The notes under the pieces were generated by a model. The model was not told where the DNA came from and did not search any database. It was given only the letters and a program-made list of their open reading frames with translations. Positions 24,264-34,161 of a DNA stretch of 64,000 bases are shown here, piece by piece (position 1 is the first letter of the stretch; every line of letters starts with the position of its first letter). The position numbers were made by a program, and so were the translations under genes. Source of the DNA: Komagataeibacter intermedius TF2. Lineage in GTDB: Bacteria > Pseudomonadota > Alphaproteobacteria > Acetobacterales > Acetobacteraceae. The stretch is from positions 26,216 through 90,215 of the forward strand of contig NZ_BANF01000072.1 of assembly GCF_000964425.1 (NCBI RefSeq), read 5' to 3'.

Positions 24264-26232
24264 CAAGGAAGGAACGCAGCTTGCGGCTCCGGCTGGGGTG
24301 CTTGAGCTTGCGCAGGGCCTTGGCCTCGATCTGGCGGATACGTTCACGCGTCACGTTGAACTGCTGGCCCACCTCTTCCAGCGTGTGGTCAGTGTTCATG
24401 CCGATGCCAAAGCGCATGCGCAGCACACGTTCCTCACGCGGGGTCAGCGAGGACAGGACCCGCGTCGTGGCTTCACGCAGGTTGGTCTGGATCGCGGCAT
24501 CCAGCGGGATAACAGCGGCCTTGTCCTCGATGAAGTCGCCAAGATGGCTGTCTTCCTCATCCCCGATCGGGGTTTCGAGCGAGATCGGCTCCTTGGCGAT
24601 CTTCAGCACCTTGCGTACCTTTTCCAGCGGCATGCCCAGCTTTTCAGCCAGTTCCTCAGGCGCGGGTTCACGCCCGATCTCATGCAGCATCTGGCGCGAT
24701 GTGCGGACCAGCTTGTTGATCGTCTCGATCATGTGGACCGGGATACGGATGGTCCGCGCCTGATCGGCGATGGAACGCGTGATGGCCTGCCGGATCCACC
24801 ACGTGGCGTAGGTGGAGAATTTGTAGCCACGGCGGTATTCGAATTTGTCCACCGCCTTCATCAGGCCGATATTGCCTTCCTGAATCAGGTCAAGGAACTG
24901 CAGGCCGCGATTGGTGTATTTCTTGGCGATCGAGATCACCAGCCGCAGGTTGGCCTCGATCATTTCCTTCTTCGCGCGCGCCGAATCCCGCTCGCCCCGC
25001 GACACGGTGGCGTAAACGCGACGGAATTCCCCCACCGGCAGGCCGGTTTCCTGCGTCAGGTCGGCCACCTGGTTACGCAGGCGGATCACGGTCTCGCCGT
25101 GCTTGGCCAGGAAGTTCTTCCACGACTTGGCCGGCAGGGTGGCGACCATGTCCATCCAGCCGGGGTCCAGTTCGCGGCCACGGTATTTCAGCAGGAAGTC
25201 ATCGCGCGATACGCGGGTGCTTTCCGCCAGTCGCAGCATGCGCCCTTCCAGACCGTTCAGGCGCTGGAAGATTTCCTTCAGGTGTTCGACCAGCACCTCG
25301 ATCCGCGCATTGTGCAGGTGGACCTGCTGCACCTTGCCCACCAGTTCCATGCGCAGGCGTTCATAGCGGCTTTCGTCATCGGCGGAGATTTCCGCGCCCG
25401 CCGTGAACTTTTCCAGCCGTTCGGCCTGCACCTTGTGCAGGGCTGCGTACAGCGCCTCGACTTCCTCGAACTGCTCAAGGATTTCCGGCTTCAGCTTTTC
25501 CTCAAGCGCGGACAGCGACAGGCCGGCCCCTTCGCCTTCGCCCTCACCTTCGCCTTCGGTTTCCTCGGCCTCTTCGTTTTCAGCGCCTTCGTTTTCGCCA
25601 AAGGCCTCGTCGCCCTCCGCCGCCTCGGCGGGGTCGTTGCCGCCGGACTGCATGGCCTCAAGGTCCACGATGTCACGCAGCAGCATCTCACCGGCCTTGA
25701 GCCGTTCATGCCACGAAATGATGGCGCGGAAGGTCAGCGGGCTTTCGCACAGCCCGCCAATCATCTCGTCACGCCCGGCCTCGATACGCTTGGCGATCGC
25801 GATTTCGCCCTCGCGCGACAGCAGTTCGACCGATCCCATTTCGCGCAGGTACATGCGCACCGGGTCATCGGTGCGGCCCAGGCTTTCGGTATCGACGTTA
25901 CCGGCAGCCGGTTCCTCGCTCTCGGTTTCTTCCTCGGCGGTGTCGTCGCTCTTGGTTTCGGTGGCGGCCGGCGTTTCGGTTTCGTCGTTGTCTTCGTTCT
26001 CGACAACCTGCATGCCCATTTCCGACAGGGCCGCCATCACATCCTCGATCTGCTCGGAGGACATCTGGTCCTGCGGCAGGACGGCGTTGAGTTCGTCGAA
26101 CGTGATGTAACCGCGTTCCTTGCCGCGGGCGATCAGTTTCTTGACGGCGCCGGACCGGGTGTCCAGCAGGGTCGTATCGTTATCCTGATCCCCCGAAGCC
26201 GTGTCCGTACCCGTGGCTGTCTTTGTCGCCAT
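24253..26232 (-). CDS. rpoD: Primary sigma factor RpoD (sigma-70)
   Basis: The 659-residue housekeeping sigma factor. Region 1.1 is at the N-terminus, followed by an acidic linker rich in Glu and Gly (about residues 190-245). Region 2 holds [20 protein letters not shown] and the -10 recognition segment [18 protein letters not shown]. Region 4 at the C-terminus contains [18 protein letters not shown] and the helix-turn-helix [20 protein letters not shown]. It sits behind dnaG and yqeY in the classic macromolecular-synthesis order. A 217-bp gap before it probably carries its own promoter. Confidence 0.97.
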   Translation of the reverse strand: MATKTATGTDTASGDQDNDTTLLDTRSGAVKKLIARGKERGYITFDELNAVLPQDQMSSEQIEDVMAALSEMGMQVVENEDNDETETPAATETKSDDTAEEETESEEPAAGNVDTESLGRTDDPVRMYLREMGSVELLSREGEIAIAKRIEAGRDEMIGGLCESPLTFRAIISWHERLKAGEMLLRDIVDLEAMQSGGNDPAEAAEGDEAFGENEGAENEEAEETEGEGEGEGEGAGLSLSALEEKLKPEILEQFEEVEALYAALHKVQAERLEKFTAGAEISADDESRYERLRMELVGKVQQVHLHNARIEVLVEHLKEIFQRLNGLEGRMLRLAESTRVSRDDFLLKYRGRELDPGWMDMVATLPAKSWKNFLAKHGETVIRLRNQVADLTQETGLPVGEFRRVYATVSRGERDSARAKKEMIEANLRLVISIAKKYTNRGLQFLDLIQEGNIGLMKAVDKFEYRRGYKFSTYATWWIRQAITRSIADQARTIRIPVHMIETINKLVRTSRQMLHEIGREPAPEELAEKLGMPLEKVRKVLKIAKEPISLETPIGDEEDSHLGDFIEDKAAVIPLDAAIQTNLREATTRVLSSLTPREERVLRMRFGIGMNTDHTLEEVGQQFNVTRERIRQIEAKALRKLKHPSRSRKLRSFLDDN

Positions 26233-26449
26233 GCCCGATCAATCCCTACCCAGCAAATCCGTTTACGCACGCGCGCACACCCTGCCCGCGCCCAGCGGCC
26301 GCCCCATTTCCGCCCGCCGGTATAGAGCGGGACAGGATACGGCCAATCATACCGTTTTCATCTGCTTTTGTCTGGTGCAGGTGGTCGATAACATGGCCGA
26401 AGTCAAGGGTTGGGCCGGACCATTTCATGCAATCGGTCAATTTTCCGCC
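26233..26449 (-). promoter_or_regulatory. Gap between dnaG and rpoD, probable rpoD promoter region
   Basis: 217 bp without a gene. The stretch 26330-26440 is AT-richer than its neighbours. I cannot point to one convincing -35/-10 pair, so this entry only marks where an rpoD promoter is expected. Confidence 0.3.
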
Positions 26450-28249
26450 TCATTCATCAAGGTCAGCCCCACCCCGGCGCAGGGTATCAAGCGCCAGCAA
26501 CCTGGTGCGCAGGCTGGCCCATGCGGCCTCATCCAGATCGCCTGCGCACATCCGTTCCGTATCCGCGCGAATTTCGGCGGCAAAGCGTTCAACGTTCAAC
26601 AAAGCGTAAAAATGCCACCACTCATGCCGGGGGTCGGTGCCGAACAGGTCGTCATCGCCATGGCCGCCCGCGCGTCGCCCGCGCGTCGCGCGCACGCGCT
26701 GGCACACATCGTCCAGCCCGGCGGCAGACAGGAAGGCCGCCAGTTCACCAGGCGGCGGCAGTTCGCCACGCGCGTCATACAGGTCCAGCAGTTCCTCGCG
26801 CAGCGCGGCAAGGTCGGCGGGCAGTTCAAGGCGGCAATAGGCGTCCTGCACCTCATCCAGCACGCCGGGCTGTTCCAGTATGATGGCGCTGAGGATGCAC
26901 TGGCGCTGCAGGTCCGCATTCACTGTGGCGACGGGGGACGTGGCCACGCCAGCCTTTTTCACGCCCCCCCGCGCGCCGGAACGGCGGAACGCCTGAAAAA
27001 AACTGTCCAGCAGGGTGGAACGGTATTCGGACGCCAGCGCCTTGTCGGGAATCAGGGCAGCCACGTCCACCAGCCTGCGCCGCAGGGCCGCGCGCTGTTC
27101 GGGGCCGGGGTTGCGCACGCCCTCGCTCAGCAGGTCGAACAGGACCTGCCCCATCGGGCGCGCGCCGGTGATCAGGGCCGTCATGCCGGCGGGGCCATCA
27201 CGCCGCACCAGGCTGTCGGGGTCCTCGCCTTCCGGCAGGACACAGAACCGCAGGGTATGGTCCACGTTCAGCAGCGGCAGCGCGGTTTCCGCCGCCTTCA
27301 CCGCCGCGCGCTGCCCGGCCGCGTCACCATCGAAACACAGCACCGGTGCCGGGGCGACCTGCCACAGGGCTTCAAGCTGTTCGGATGTCAGCGCCGTGCC
27401 AAGGGGGGCGACCGCGCCACGGAAGCCCGCCTGATGCAGGGCGATCACGTCCATGTAGCCTTCCACCACCAGCAGGTCCGCTTCCGGCCCCGTGCCGCGC
27501 ACCGCCTCCCGCGCACGGTCAAGGCCGAACAGCACCCGCCGCTTGGAAAAAATGGCGGTTTCCGGGCCATTGAGGTATTTGGGCTGGCCATCGCCCAGTA
27601 TGCGCCCGCCAAAGGACACCAGCCGCCCGCGCCGGTCGCGGATGGGAAAGGTCACGCGGTTGAAGAACAGTTCGCGCGATGGCGTGCCATCCTCATCCGC
27701 GCGCATCACCCCTGCGTCGCGCAGCATGGCGGGGGTGATGTCCAGCGCCGCCATTTCCGCAACCAGCCCGCCGCGCCCTTCCCCCGACCAGCCAAGGCCG
27801 AAGGCGGCAATGGTTTCATCCGTCAGGCCACGGCCCCGCAGGTAGGCCAGCCCTTCGCGTCCCTCCGGCTGGTAAAGCCTGCGCTGCCATGACGCCTGCA
27901 CCGCTTCCAGCACGTCGCCCAGCGTGCGGGCGCGTTCGGCCTGCTCGCGCTGGTTGCGGTCGGGCTTTGGCATCTCCATCCCGGCGGCGGTGGCCAGTTC
28001 CTCCACCGCTTCGGGGAAAGAACGGCCCTCGCTCTGCATCACGAAGGTGATGACATCGCCATGCGCCTGACAGCCAAAGCAGTGGTAATGGTCGTCATAG
28101 ACATAGAACGATGGCGTCTTTTCCCCGTGGAAGGGGCAGCATGCCTTCCAGTTCTTTCCCGAACGCACCAGCTTCGTCCGCCGCCCGATAATGGGGGCGA
28201 TGGGCGTGCGGGCACGCAGTTCGTCAAGGAATGCGGGATCAAGCGCCAT
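26450..28249 (-). CDS. dnaG: DNA primase
   Basis: A 599-residue primase that lays RNA primers at the replication fork. The N-terminal zinc-binding domain shows CPFHGEKTPSFYVY...HYHCFGC (CHC2 type). The core has TOPRIM residues in LLVVEGYMDVIALHQAGFRG and LCFDGDAAGQRAA. The C-terminal DnaB-interaction region is less conserved. The start MALDPAFLDELRARTPI is typical. It lies 20 bp after yqeY and upstream of rpoD, matching the conserved yqeY-dnaG-rpoD order. Confidence 0.96.
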   Translation of the reverse strand: MALDPAFLDELRARTPIAPIIGRRTKLVRSGKNWKACCPFHGEKTPSFYVYDDHYHCFGCQAHGDVITFVMQSEGRSFPEAVEELATAAGMEMPKPDRNQREQAERARTLGDVLEAVQASWQRRLYQPEGREGLAYLRGRGLTDETIAAFGLGWSGEGRGGLVAEMAALDITPAMLRDAGVMRADEDGTPSRELFFNRVTFPIRDRRGRLVSFGGRILGDGQPKYLNGPETAIFSKRRVLFGLDRAREAVRGTGPEADLLVVEGYMDVIALHQAGFRGAVAPLGTALTSEQLEALWQVAPAPVLCFDGDAAGQRAAVKAAETALPLLNVDHTLRFCVLPEGEDPDSLVRRDGPAGMTALITGARPMGQVLFDLLSEGVRNPGPEQRAALRRRLVDVAALIPDKALASEYRSTLLDSFFQAFRRSGARGGVKKAGVATSPVATVNADLQRQCILSAIILEQPGVLDEVQDAYCRLELPADLAALREELLDLYDARGELPPPGELAAFLSAAGLDDVCQRVRATRGRRAGGHGDDDLFGTDPRHEWWHFYALLNVERFAAEIRADTERMCAGDLDEAAWASLRTRLLALDTLRRGGADLDE

Positions 28250-28269
28250 CTGGGCGTATGCCTCCTGCC

Positions 28270-28728
28270 TCAGGCGGCAAGCTGCGCGCGCACCACGGCG
28301 GACGCGCGTGCGGGGTCAAGGGCGGCGCCAAACTGCTGCTTCAGCGCGGCCATTACCTTGCCCATGTCCTTCATGGAGGTGGCATCGGTGCGTTCAATGG
28401 CTTCGCGCACGGCGGCCTCGATGGTGGCGTCATCAAGGTCGGGCGGCAGGTAGGCGCGGATGATCGCGATTTCGGCGTTTTCCTTGTCCGCCAGTTCGGG
28501 ACGGCCACCCCTGGCATACATCGCCGCCGATTCCGTGCGGGACTTGATCATGCCACGCAGCATGGAAATCACGGCTTCATCACTGACCTGGTCCTCACCC
28601 CTGGCGCGGCTGGCGATATCGACATCCTTCAGCTTCGCGGTGATCATGCGGATGGTGCCAACCTTTTCGCTCTGGCCTGCCTTCATGGCTGTCTTCAGGT
28701 CATCGGTGAAACGTGCGCGCAGGGACAT
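28270..28728 (-). CDS. yqeY: GatB/YqeY-domain protein
   Basis: A 152-residue protein of the YqeY family, related to the tail domain of GatB in the tRNA-dependent amidotransferase. Its exact role is unclear; it may act in tRNA or translation quality control. Family features include SEKVGTIRMITAKLKDVDIA, EIAIIRAYLPPDLDD and the C-terminal MKDMGKVMAALKQQFGAALD. The ATG at 28728 follows GGAGTTGACAGCC; a TTG 9 bp upstream is an alternative. It opens the dnaG-rpoD operon and is divergent from carA, with shared regulatory DNA between them. Confidence 0.92.
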   Translation of the reverse strand: MSLRARFTDDLKTAMKAGQSEKVGTIRMITAKLKDVDIASRARGEDQVSDEAVISMLRGMIKSRTESAAMYARGGRPELADKENAEIAIIRAYLPPDLDDATIEAAVREAIERTDATSMKDMGKVMAALKQQFGAALDPARASAVVRAQLAA

Positions 28729-28779
28729 GGCTGTCAACTCCTCTGCCCGGCGGGCGGGGCAGAATGCCCCGACCGTGCC

Positions 28780-28794
28780 GGGAATAATTTTCCC
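28780..28794. promoter_or_regulatory. Palindrome 1 in the yqeY-carA intergenic region
   Basis: GGGAATAATTTTCCC: arms GGGAA / TTCCC with a 5-bp AT spacer. The same arms and spacer length recur at 28818-28832, 38 bp away centre to centre. Paired identical palindromes in a divergent promoter region suggest binding sites for a dimeric regulator. Confidence 0.55.
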
Positions 28795-28816
28795 ATCATC
28801 TCATTTGATCGGCATG

Positions 28817-28833
28817 TGGGAATTTTCTTCCCA
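28817..28833. promoter_or_regulatory. Palindrome 2 in the yqeY-carA intergenic region
   Basis: TGGGAATTTTCTTCCCA: arms TGGGAA / TTCCCA with a 5-bp spacer, the longer copy of the palindrome at 28780-28794. It lies about 50 bp upstream of the carA start. The HTH fused to CarA is a candidate ligand, by inference only. Confidence 0.55.
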
Positions 28834-28858
28834 ATTGCCAGAGACGCTGTTAGGCAAT
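28834..28858. promoter_or_regulatory. Third inverted repeat upstream of carA
   Basis: ATTGCC (28834-28839) and GGCAAT (28853-28858) with a 13-bp spacer, directly after palindrome 2 and before the carA ribosome site GGAAGGG at 28865. Different arms from the other two, so it may be a separate site or a leader hairpin. Confidence 0.35.
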
Positions 28859-28881
28859 ACTCCCGGAAGGGACATCATCCA

Positions 28882-30279
28882 ATGCCGATGACGATAGAAA
28901 GTATTATCGAACGCCTTGGCGGCGCCGAACAGGCAGCCCGGCTGACAGGAGTCAGCACCGAGGCCATTCGCAAATGGCGGCAGGCCCGCGCCATTCCGCC
29001 CAAGCACTGGACCACCGTGCTGCGCGCGACCGGACTGTCACTGTCCGACCTGCAACCCGACACAGAATCCGACCGACCGGAGCCCATGATGAGCACGTCA
29101 AACCCGATCGCACCGGCCGCCAGGCCCGAAACCGCGACAGCCGCCCTGATCCTGGCGGATGGCACCATCCTGTGGGGGCGCGGATTCGGCGCGTACGGGA
29201 CGGACCGCGCACTGGGCGAAATCTGCTTTTCCACCGGCATGACCGGATACCAGGAAACACTGACCGACCCGTCATTCGCGGGACAGATCATCACCTTCAC
29301 CTTTCCCCATATCGGCAATACCGGCACCACGCCGGAAGATGATGAGGCGGCCCGGGTGCATGCCCGCGCGCTGGTGGTCAAGGAAGACCTGACCGCGCCA
29401 GCCAACTGGCGTGCGACCGAATCGCTGGATGCATGGCTGAAGACACAGGGCGTTCCGGGCATATGCGGCATCGACACCCGTGCGATTACACGCCGCATCC
29501 GCGAAGGCGGGCCGCAGACGGCCATCGTGGCCTACCCTGCTGACGGCAAATTCGACATCCCCGCCCTGCTGGCGCAGGTGCGCGCATGGCCGGGGCTGGA
29601 GGGCATGGATCTTGCGGGGGATGTCACCTGCAGCAAGCCCTATGCATGGGCCGAAGGCGTATGGCAGTGGCCGCATGGCACGGCCCCGCTGCCTGAAAAG
29701 CGCCGGAAAGTGGTTGCGGTCGATTACGGGGCCAAGCGTAACATCCTGCGCTGCCTTGCCACCGCCGGCTGCGACGTGACGGTGGTGCCCGCCACGGCGA
29801 CGGCGGAGGAGATCCTCGCCCTTGATCCCGCTGGCGTGTTCCTGTCCAACGGGCCGGGCGACCCGGCGGCGACGGCGAAATACGCTGTCCCCGCCATCCG
29901 CGGCGTGCTGGAAGCGGGCAAGCCGGTATTCGGCATCTGCCTCGGCCACCAGCTTCTGGCGCTGGCGCTGGGGGCCACGACCTACAAGCTGGCCCGCGGC
30001 CACCGTGGCGCGAACCAGCCGGTCAAGGACCTGGCGACGGGCAGGGTGGAAATCACCAGCCAGAACCACGGCTTCGCGGTGGATGACAAATCCCTGCCCG
30101 CTGACGTGCGCGCCACCCATACCAGCCTGTTTGACGGATCGAACGAAGGCATCAGCACCAGCCGTTACCCGGCATTTTCGGTGCAGTACCATCCCGAAGC
30201 CAGCCCTGGCCCGTCCGACAGCCATTACCTGTTCCGCCGTTTTGTCGATCTGATCGACACCACAACCAAGACCGCGTGA
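28882..30279 (+). CDS. carA: Carbamoyl-phosphate synthase small subunit with N-terminal HTH
   Basis: CarA supplies ammonia from glutamine to CarB for carbamoyl phosphate, used in arginine and pyrimidine synthesis. The CarA part begins near residue 86 with [21 protein letters not shown]. The glutaminase domain has the catalytic Cys353 in [10 protein letters not shown], with the His/Glu pair in VQYHPEAS. Ahead of it, residues 1-58 form a helix-turn-helix of the Cro/YdaS type ([19 protein letters not shown], then [17 protein letters not shown]). There is no stop between the two parts. ATG 28882 follows GGAAGGG by 11 bases. An internal ATG at 29086 would give a plain 397-residue CarA, so both forms might be made. 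It lies 10 bp before carB. Confidence 0.9.
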   Translation: MPMTIESIIERLGGAEQAARLTGVSTEAIRKWRQARAIPPKHWTTVLRATGLSLSDLQPDTESDRPEPMMSTSNPIAPAARPETATAALILADGTILWGRGFGAYGTDRALGEICFSTGMTGYQETLTDPSFAGQIITFTFPHIGNTGTTPEDDEAARVHARALVVKEDLTAPANWRATESLDAWLKTQGVPGICGIDTRAITRRIREGGPQTAIVAYPADGKFDIPALLAQVRAWPGLEGMDLAGDVTCSKPYAWAEGVWQWPHGTAPLPEKRRKVVAVDYGAKRNILRCLATAGCDVTVVPATATAEEILALDPAGVFLSNGPGDPAATAKYAVPAIRGVLEAGKPVFGICLGHQLLALALGATTYKLARGHRGANQPVKDLATGRVEITSQNHGFAVDDKSLPADVRATHTSLFDGSNEGISTSRYPAFSVQYHPEASPGPSDSHYLFRRFVDLIDTTTKTA

Positions 30280-30289
30280 AAGCCGACCC

Positions 30290-33200
30290 ATGCCAAAACG
30301 GACAGACATACGCTCCATCCTGATCATCGGCGCCGGCCCGATCGTTATCGGCCAGGCGTGCGAATTCGATTATTCCGGCGCGCAGGCGTGCAAGGCGCTG
30401 AAGGAAGAGGGCTACCGCGTCATCCTGGTCAACTCCAACCCCGCCACGATCATGACCGATCCGGGGCTGGCGGACGCGACCTATATCGAGCCGATCACCC
30501 CGGAATTCGTCGAACGCATCATACTGCGTGAAAAGCCCGACGCGGTCCTGCCCACCATGGGCGGCCAGACCGCGCTGAACACGGCCATGGCGCTGGACAA
30601 ATCGGGCTTCCTGAAAAAGCACAATGTCGAACTGATCGGCGCCAACGCCGAAGTGATCGACCGTGCCGAGGACCGGCAGAAATTCCGCGAGGCGATGGAT
30701 GAAATCGGCATCGAAAGCCCGCGCAGCCTGATCGCCCATTCGCTGGAGGAAGCGCGCAGCGCGCTGGCCACGGTCGGCCTGCCCGCGGTCATCCGCCCGT
30801 CCTTTACCATGGGCGGCTCGGGTGGCGGCATCGCCTATAACAGGGAGGAGTTCGACCGCATCGTCTCCTCCGGGCTGGATGCCTCCCCCACCACGGAAGT
30901 CCTGATCGAGGAATCCGTGCTGGGCTGGAAAGAGTATGAGATGGAGGTCGTGCGCGACACGGCTGACAACTGCATCATCATCTGCTCCATCGAAAACATC
31001 GACCCGATGGGCGTGCATACCGGTGATTCCATTACCGTCGCCCCCGCGCTGACGCTGACGGACAAGGAATACCAGCGCCTGCGTGACATGTCGCTGGCGT
31101 GCCTGCGCAGGATTGGCGTGGAAACAGGCGGGTCGAACGTGCAGTTCGGCATCAATCCCGTCGATGGCCGCGTTGTCGTGATCGAGATGAACCCGCGCGT
31201 ATCAAGGTCTTCCGCCCTTGCATCCAAGGCGACAGGCTTCCCGATCGCGAAGGTCGCGGCCAAGCTGGCCGTAGGCTACACGCTGGATGAGCTGACCAAC
31301 GACATTACCGGCAGCACGCCCGCGTCGTTCGAGCCGACGATCGATTACGTCGTGGTCAAGATCCCCCGGTTTACGTTCGAGAAATTCCCCGGCACCCCTG
31401 CCCTGCTGTCCACCAGCATGAAGTCGGTTGGCGAGGCGATGGCCATTGGCCGTTCCTTCCCCGAGGCGCTGCAGAAGGGCCTGCGGTCAATGGAAATCGG
31501 GCTGGCAGGCCTGGACCCGGTGGAAGCGCCGGGCGATGGCGGCCCCGACGCCTTCCGCGCCGCCCTGTCGCAGCCGCGCCCCGAGCGTATCCTTATGGCC
31601 GCACAGGCCCTGCGCGCGGGGCTGAGCGTGGAAGACATCCACGATGCCTGCCGCTTCGAACCGTGGTTCCTGCGCGAACTGGCCAGGATCGTTGCAGCCG
31701 AACACGTGGTGGTGCGTGATGGCCTGCCGGAAGATGCCGACAGCCTGCGCACGCTCAAGGCCATGGGCTTTTCCGACATCCAGCTTGCCCGCCTGTCGGG
31801 CACCAATGCGGATGAAATCGCGAAGCTGCGCGAAAACCGGGGCGTGCTGCCGGTTTACAAGCGCATCGATACCTGTGCGGGTGAGTTCGCATCCCCCACG
31901 CCATACATGTATTCGTCCTATGAAGGCGGGTATGGCGTGCCGGAATGCGAAAGCCGCCCGACCGATCGCAAGAAGATCGTCATCCTTGGCGGTGGCCCGA
32001 ACCGCATCGGACAGGGGATCGAGTTCGACTACTGCTGCGTCCACGCCGCCTACGCCCTGCGCGAGGCCGGGTTCGAGACGATCATGGTCAACTGCAACCC
32101 TGAAACCGTCTCGACCGACTACGACACGTCGGACCGCCTGTATTTCGAACCGCTGACGGGCGAAGACGTGATCGCCCTGATCCGGCGCGAACAGGAAAAC
32201 GGCACCGTGCTGGGCTGCATTGTCCAGTACGGCGGGCAGACGCCGCTCAAGCTGTCGCGCGCGCTGGAAGCCGCCGGCATCCCGCTGCTGGGCACGCCAG
32301 CGGACGCGATCGACCGCGCCGAGGACCGCGAACGCTTCCAGGCCATGCTGCACAGGCTGGGCCTGCGCCAGCCCGCCAACGGCATCGCCCGCAACCCGGC
32401 CGAAGCCGAGGCCGTGGCGGAAAAGATCGGCTACCCCGTGGTGGTCCGCCCGTCCTACGTGCTGGGCGGGCGCGCGATGGAAATCGTGCATGACCGCGCC
32501 AGCCTGCAGCGCTACATGCGCGTGGCGCTACAGCTTGCCGGTGCGGAAGTGGCCAGCGGCCCCGTGCTGATCGACCATTACCTGAACGATGCGATCGAGG
32601 CGGATGTGGACTGCATCGCTGATGGCAACGAGGTGTATGTCGCGGGCGTCATGGAACATATCGAGGAAGCGGGCATCCATTCCGGTGACAGCGCATGTTC
32701 GCTGCCGCCCTATACCCTGTCGCCCGCCATCGTGACCGAACTGAAAAGCCAGACGGAAGCCATGGCCCGCGAACTGGGTATTGTCGGCCTAATGAACGTG
32801 CAGTACGCGATCAAGGGGCAGGAAATCTTCGTGCTGGAAGTCAACCCGCGTGCCTCGCGCACCGTGCCGTTCGTGGCCAAGGCCACGGGGGTTCCGGTCG
32901 CCAAGATCGGCGCGCGTGTCATGGCGGGCGCGAAGCTGGGTGAATTCCGCCTTGATGACCGCGCCGTCGCCCCGCATGTGGCGGTGAAGGAAGCGGTCTT
33001 CCCGTTCAACCGCTTCCCCGATGTCGATACGATCCTCGGCCCGGAAATGCGCTCCACCGGCGAGGTCATGGGCCTTGACGCCTCGTTCGAACGCGCTTTC
33101 GCCAAGTCACAGCTTGCCGCGGGCGTGAAGCTGCCCCTGTCGGGCACGGTGTTCCTGTCGGTGCGCGACAGCGACAAGCCCGCGGTCAAGTCCATTGGCC

Positions 33201-33544
33201 GCCTGCTGTCGGACATGGGCTTCCGCATCGTGGCGACACGCGGCACGGCAAAGTGCCTGCGTGAAGCAGGCGTGAACGTGGATGTGGTGAACAAGGTGCT
33301 GGAAGGCCGTCCGAACTGTGTCGACGCCATCCGCTCGGGCGATGTCCAGATGGTCATCAACACCGCACAGGGTGCGCAGGCCGTCAGCGACAGCTTCGAC
33401 ATCCGCCGGTCCGCGCTGACGCATGGCATCCCGCACTACACCACCATCGCGGGCGCGCGCGCCGCGACCCACGCCATTGCGGCCATGCGCGAGGGGGTTC
33501 TTGAAGTCGCGCCCCTTCAATCCTATTTTAAGGGATCATTCTGA
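30290..33544 (+). CDS. carB: Carbamoyl-phosphate synthase large subunit
   Basis: A 1084-residue synthase with two homologous ATP-grasp halves. It uses bicarbonate, ammonia from CarA and two ATP to make carbamoyl phosphate. Each half opens with a nucleotide-binding loop ([38 protein letters not shown]) and carries a conserved metal-binding segment ending in [14 protein letters not shown] or [14 protein letters not shown]. The C-terminal allosteric domain ([20 protein letters not shown]) would bind regulators such as UMP or ornithine. Length is normal. It follows carA by 10 bp; a long GC hairpin follows its stop. Confidence 0.97.
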   Translation: MPKRTDIRSILIIGAGPIVIGQACEFDYSGAQACKALKEEGYRVILVNSNPATIMTDPGLADATYIEPITPEFVERIILREKPDAVLPTMGGQTALNTAMALDKSGFLKKHNVELIGANAEVIDRAEDRQKFREAMDEIGIESPRSLIAHSLEEARSALATVGLPAVIRPSFTMGGSGGGIAYNREEFDRIVSSGLDASPTTEVLIEESVLGWKEYEMEVVRDTADNCIIICSIENIDPMGVHTGDSITVAPALTLTDKEYQRLRDMSLACLRRIGVETGGSNVQFGINPVDGRVVVIEMNPRVSRSSALASKATGFPIAKVAAKLAVGYTLDELTNDITGSTPASFEPTIDYVVVKIPRFTFEKFPGTPALLSTSMKSVGEAMAIGRSFPEALQKGLRSMEIGLAGLDPVEAPGDGGPDAFRAALSQPRPERILMAAQALRAGLSVEDIHDACRFEPWFLRELARIVAAEHVVVRDGLPEDADSLRTLKAMGFSDIQLARLSGTNADEIAKLRENRGVLPVYKRIDTCAGEFASPTPYMYSSYEGGYGVPECESRPTDRKKIVILGGGPNRIGQGIEFDYCCVHAAYALREAGFETIMVNCNPETVSTDYDTSDRLYFEPLTGEDVIALIRREQENGTVLGCIVQYGGQTPLKLSRALEAAGIPLLGTPADAIDRAEDRERFQAMLHRLGLRQPANGIARNPAEAEAVAEKIGYPVVVRPSYVLGGRAMEIVHDRASLQRYMRVALQLAGAEVASGPVLIDHYLNDAIEADVDCIADGNEVYVAGVMEHIEEAGIHSGDSACSLPPYTLSPAIVTELKSQTEAMARELGIVGLMNVQYAIKGQEIFVLEVNPRASRTVPFVAKATGVPVAKIGARVMAGAKLGEFRLDDRAVAPHVAVKEAVFPFNRFPDVDTILGPEMRSTGEVMGLDASFERAFAKSQLAAGVKLPLSGTVFLSVRDSDKPAVKSIGRLLSDMGFRIVATRGTAKCLREAGVNVDVVNKVLEGRPNCVDAIRSGDVQMVINTAQGAQAVSDSFDIRRSALTHGIPHYTTIAGARAATHAIAAMREGVLEVAPLQSYFKGSF

Positions 33545-33560
33545 GCGTATCGTACCAAAA

Positions 33561-33596
33561 CGGGTGGCCACCGGTCCCGGAACCGGCGGCCACCCG
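33561..33596 (+). terminator. Long GC hairpin after carB
   Basis: CGGGTGGCC-A-CCGGT / ACCGG-C-GGCCACCCG: 14 paired bases with one mismatch and a 6-base loop, 17 bp after the carB stop. AAAA precedes it and no T-run follows on the plus strand, so it may slow transcription before greA rather than stop it completely. Confidence 0.5.
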
Positions 33597-33675
33597 CGTT
33601 GCATTGGTGCGATGCGCCCGGAGACGGCAACCAACAGTCAGTTGTGGAAACTGACCTTCACCTCGGGGACAAACC

Positions 33676-34149
33676 TTGCAGAAATTTCCGATGACAGGCC
33701 CCGGCCTGGAACGGCTTGAAGACGAACTGCGCAAGCTCAAGAGTGAAGAACGCCCCGCGATCATTCGCGCGATCGCCGAAGCGCGGAGCCATGGCGATCT
33801 TTCGGAAAACGCGGAATACCACGCAGCCCGCGAACGCCAGTCCTTTACCGAAGGCCGCATTCAGGAACTGGAGGAAATCGTCTCCTCCGCTGAAGTGATC
33901 GACCCTGCCGCCCTGTCGGGCGACCAGGTGAAATTCGGCGCGCGCGTCAAGCTGGTGGATGAAGAAACCGACAAGGAAGCGACCTACCAGATCGTGGGCG
34001 TGTACGAAGCCGACATCAAGCAGGGGCTTCTGTCCATTTCCTCGCCGCTTGCCAAATCACTGATTGGCAAAAGCATTGGTGACACCGTGTCCGTCCCCGC
34101 CCCCGGCGGCGACCGGACGTACGAGATCCTGGAAGTCATCTACCGCTAG
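33676..34149 (+). CDS. greA: Transcription elongation factor GreA
   Basis: A 157-residue factor that rescues backtracked RNA polymerase by stimulating transcript cleavage. The N-terminal coiled coil includes [19 protein letters not shown] and the acidic tip around [14 protein letters not shown]. The C-terminal globular domain ends [15 protein letters not shown]. The likely start is TTG at 33676, giving the usual MQKFPMT N-terminus after a GGGGA ribosome site; the ATG at 33691 is the alternative. The gap before it carries a 7-bp hairpin (33637-33655). It is followed 12 bp later by the threonine ammonia-lyase gene. Confidence 0.95.
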   Translation: MQKFPMTGPGLERLEDELRKLKSEERPAIIRAIAEARSHGDLSENAEYHAARERQSFTEGRIQELEEIVSSAEVIDPAALSGDQVKFGARVKLVDEETDKEATYQIVGVYEADIKQGLLSISSPLAKSLIGKSIGDTVSVPAPGGDRTYEILEVIYR

Positions 34150-34161
34150 GCGCACCCGACC

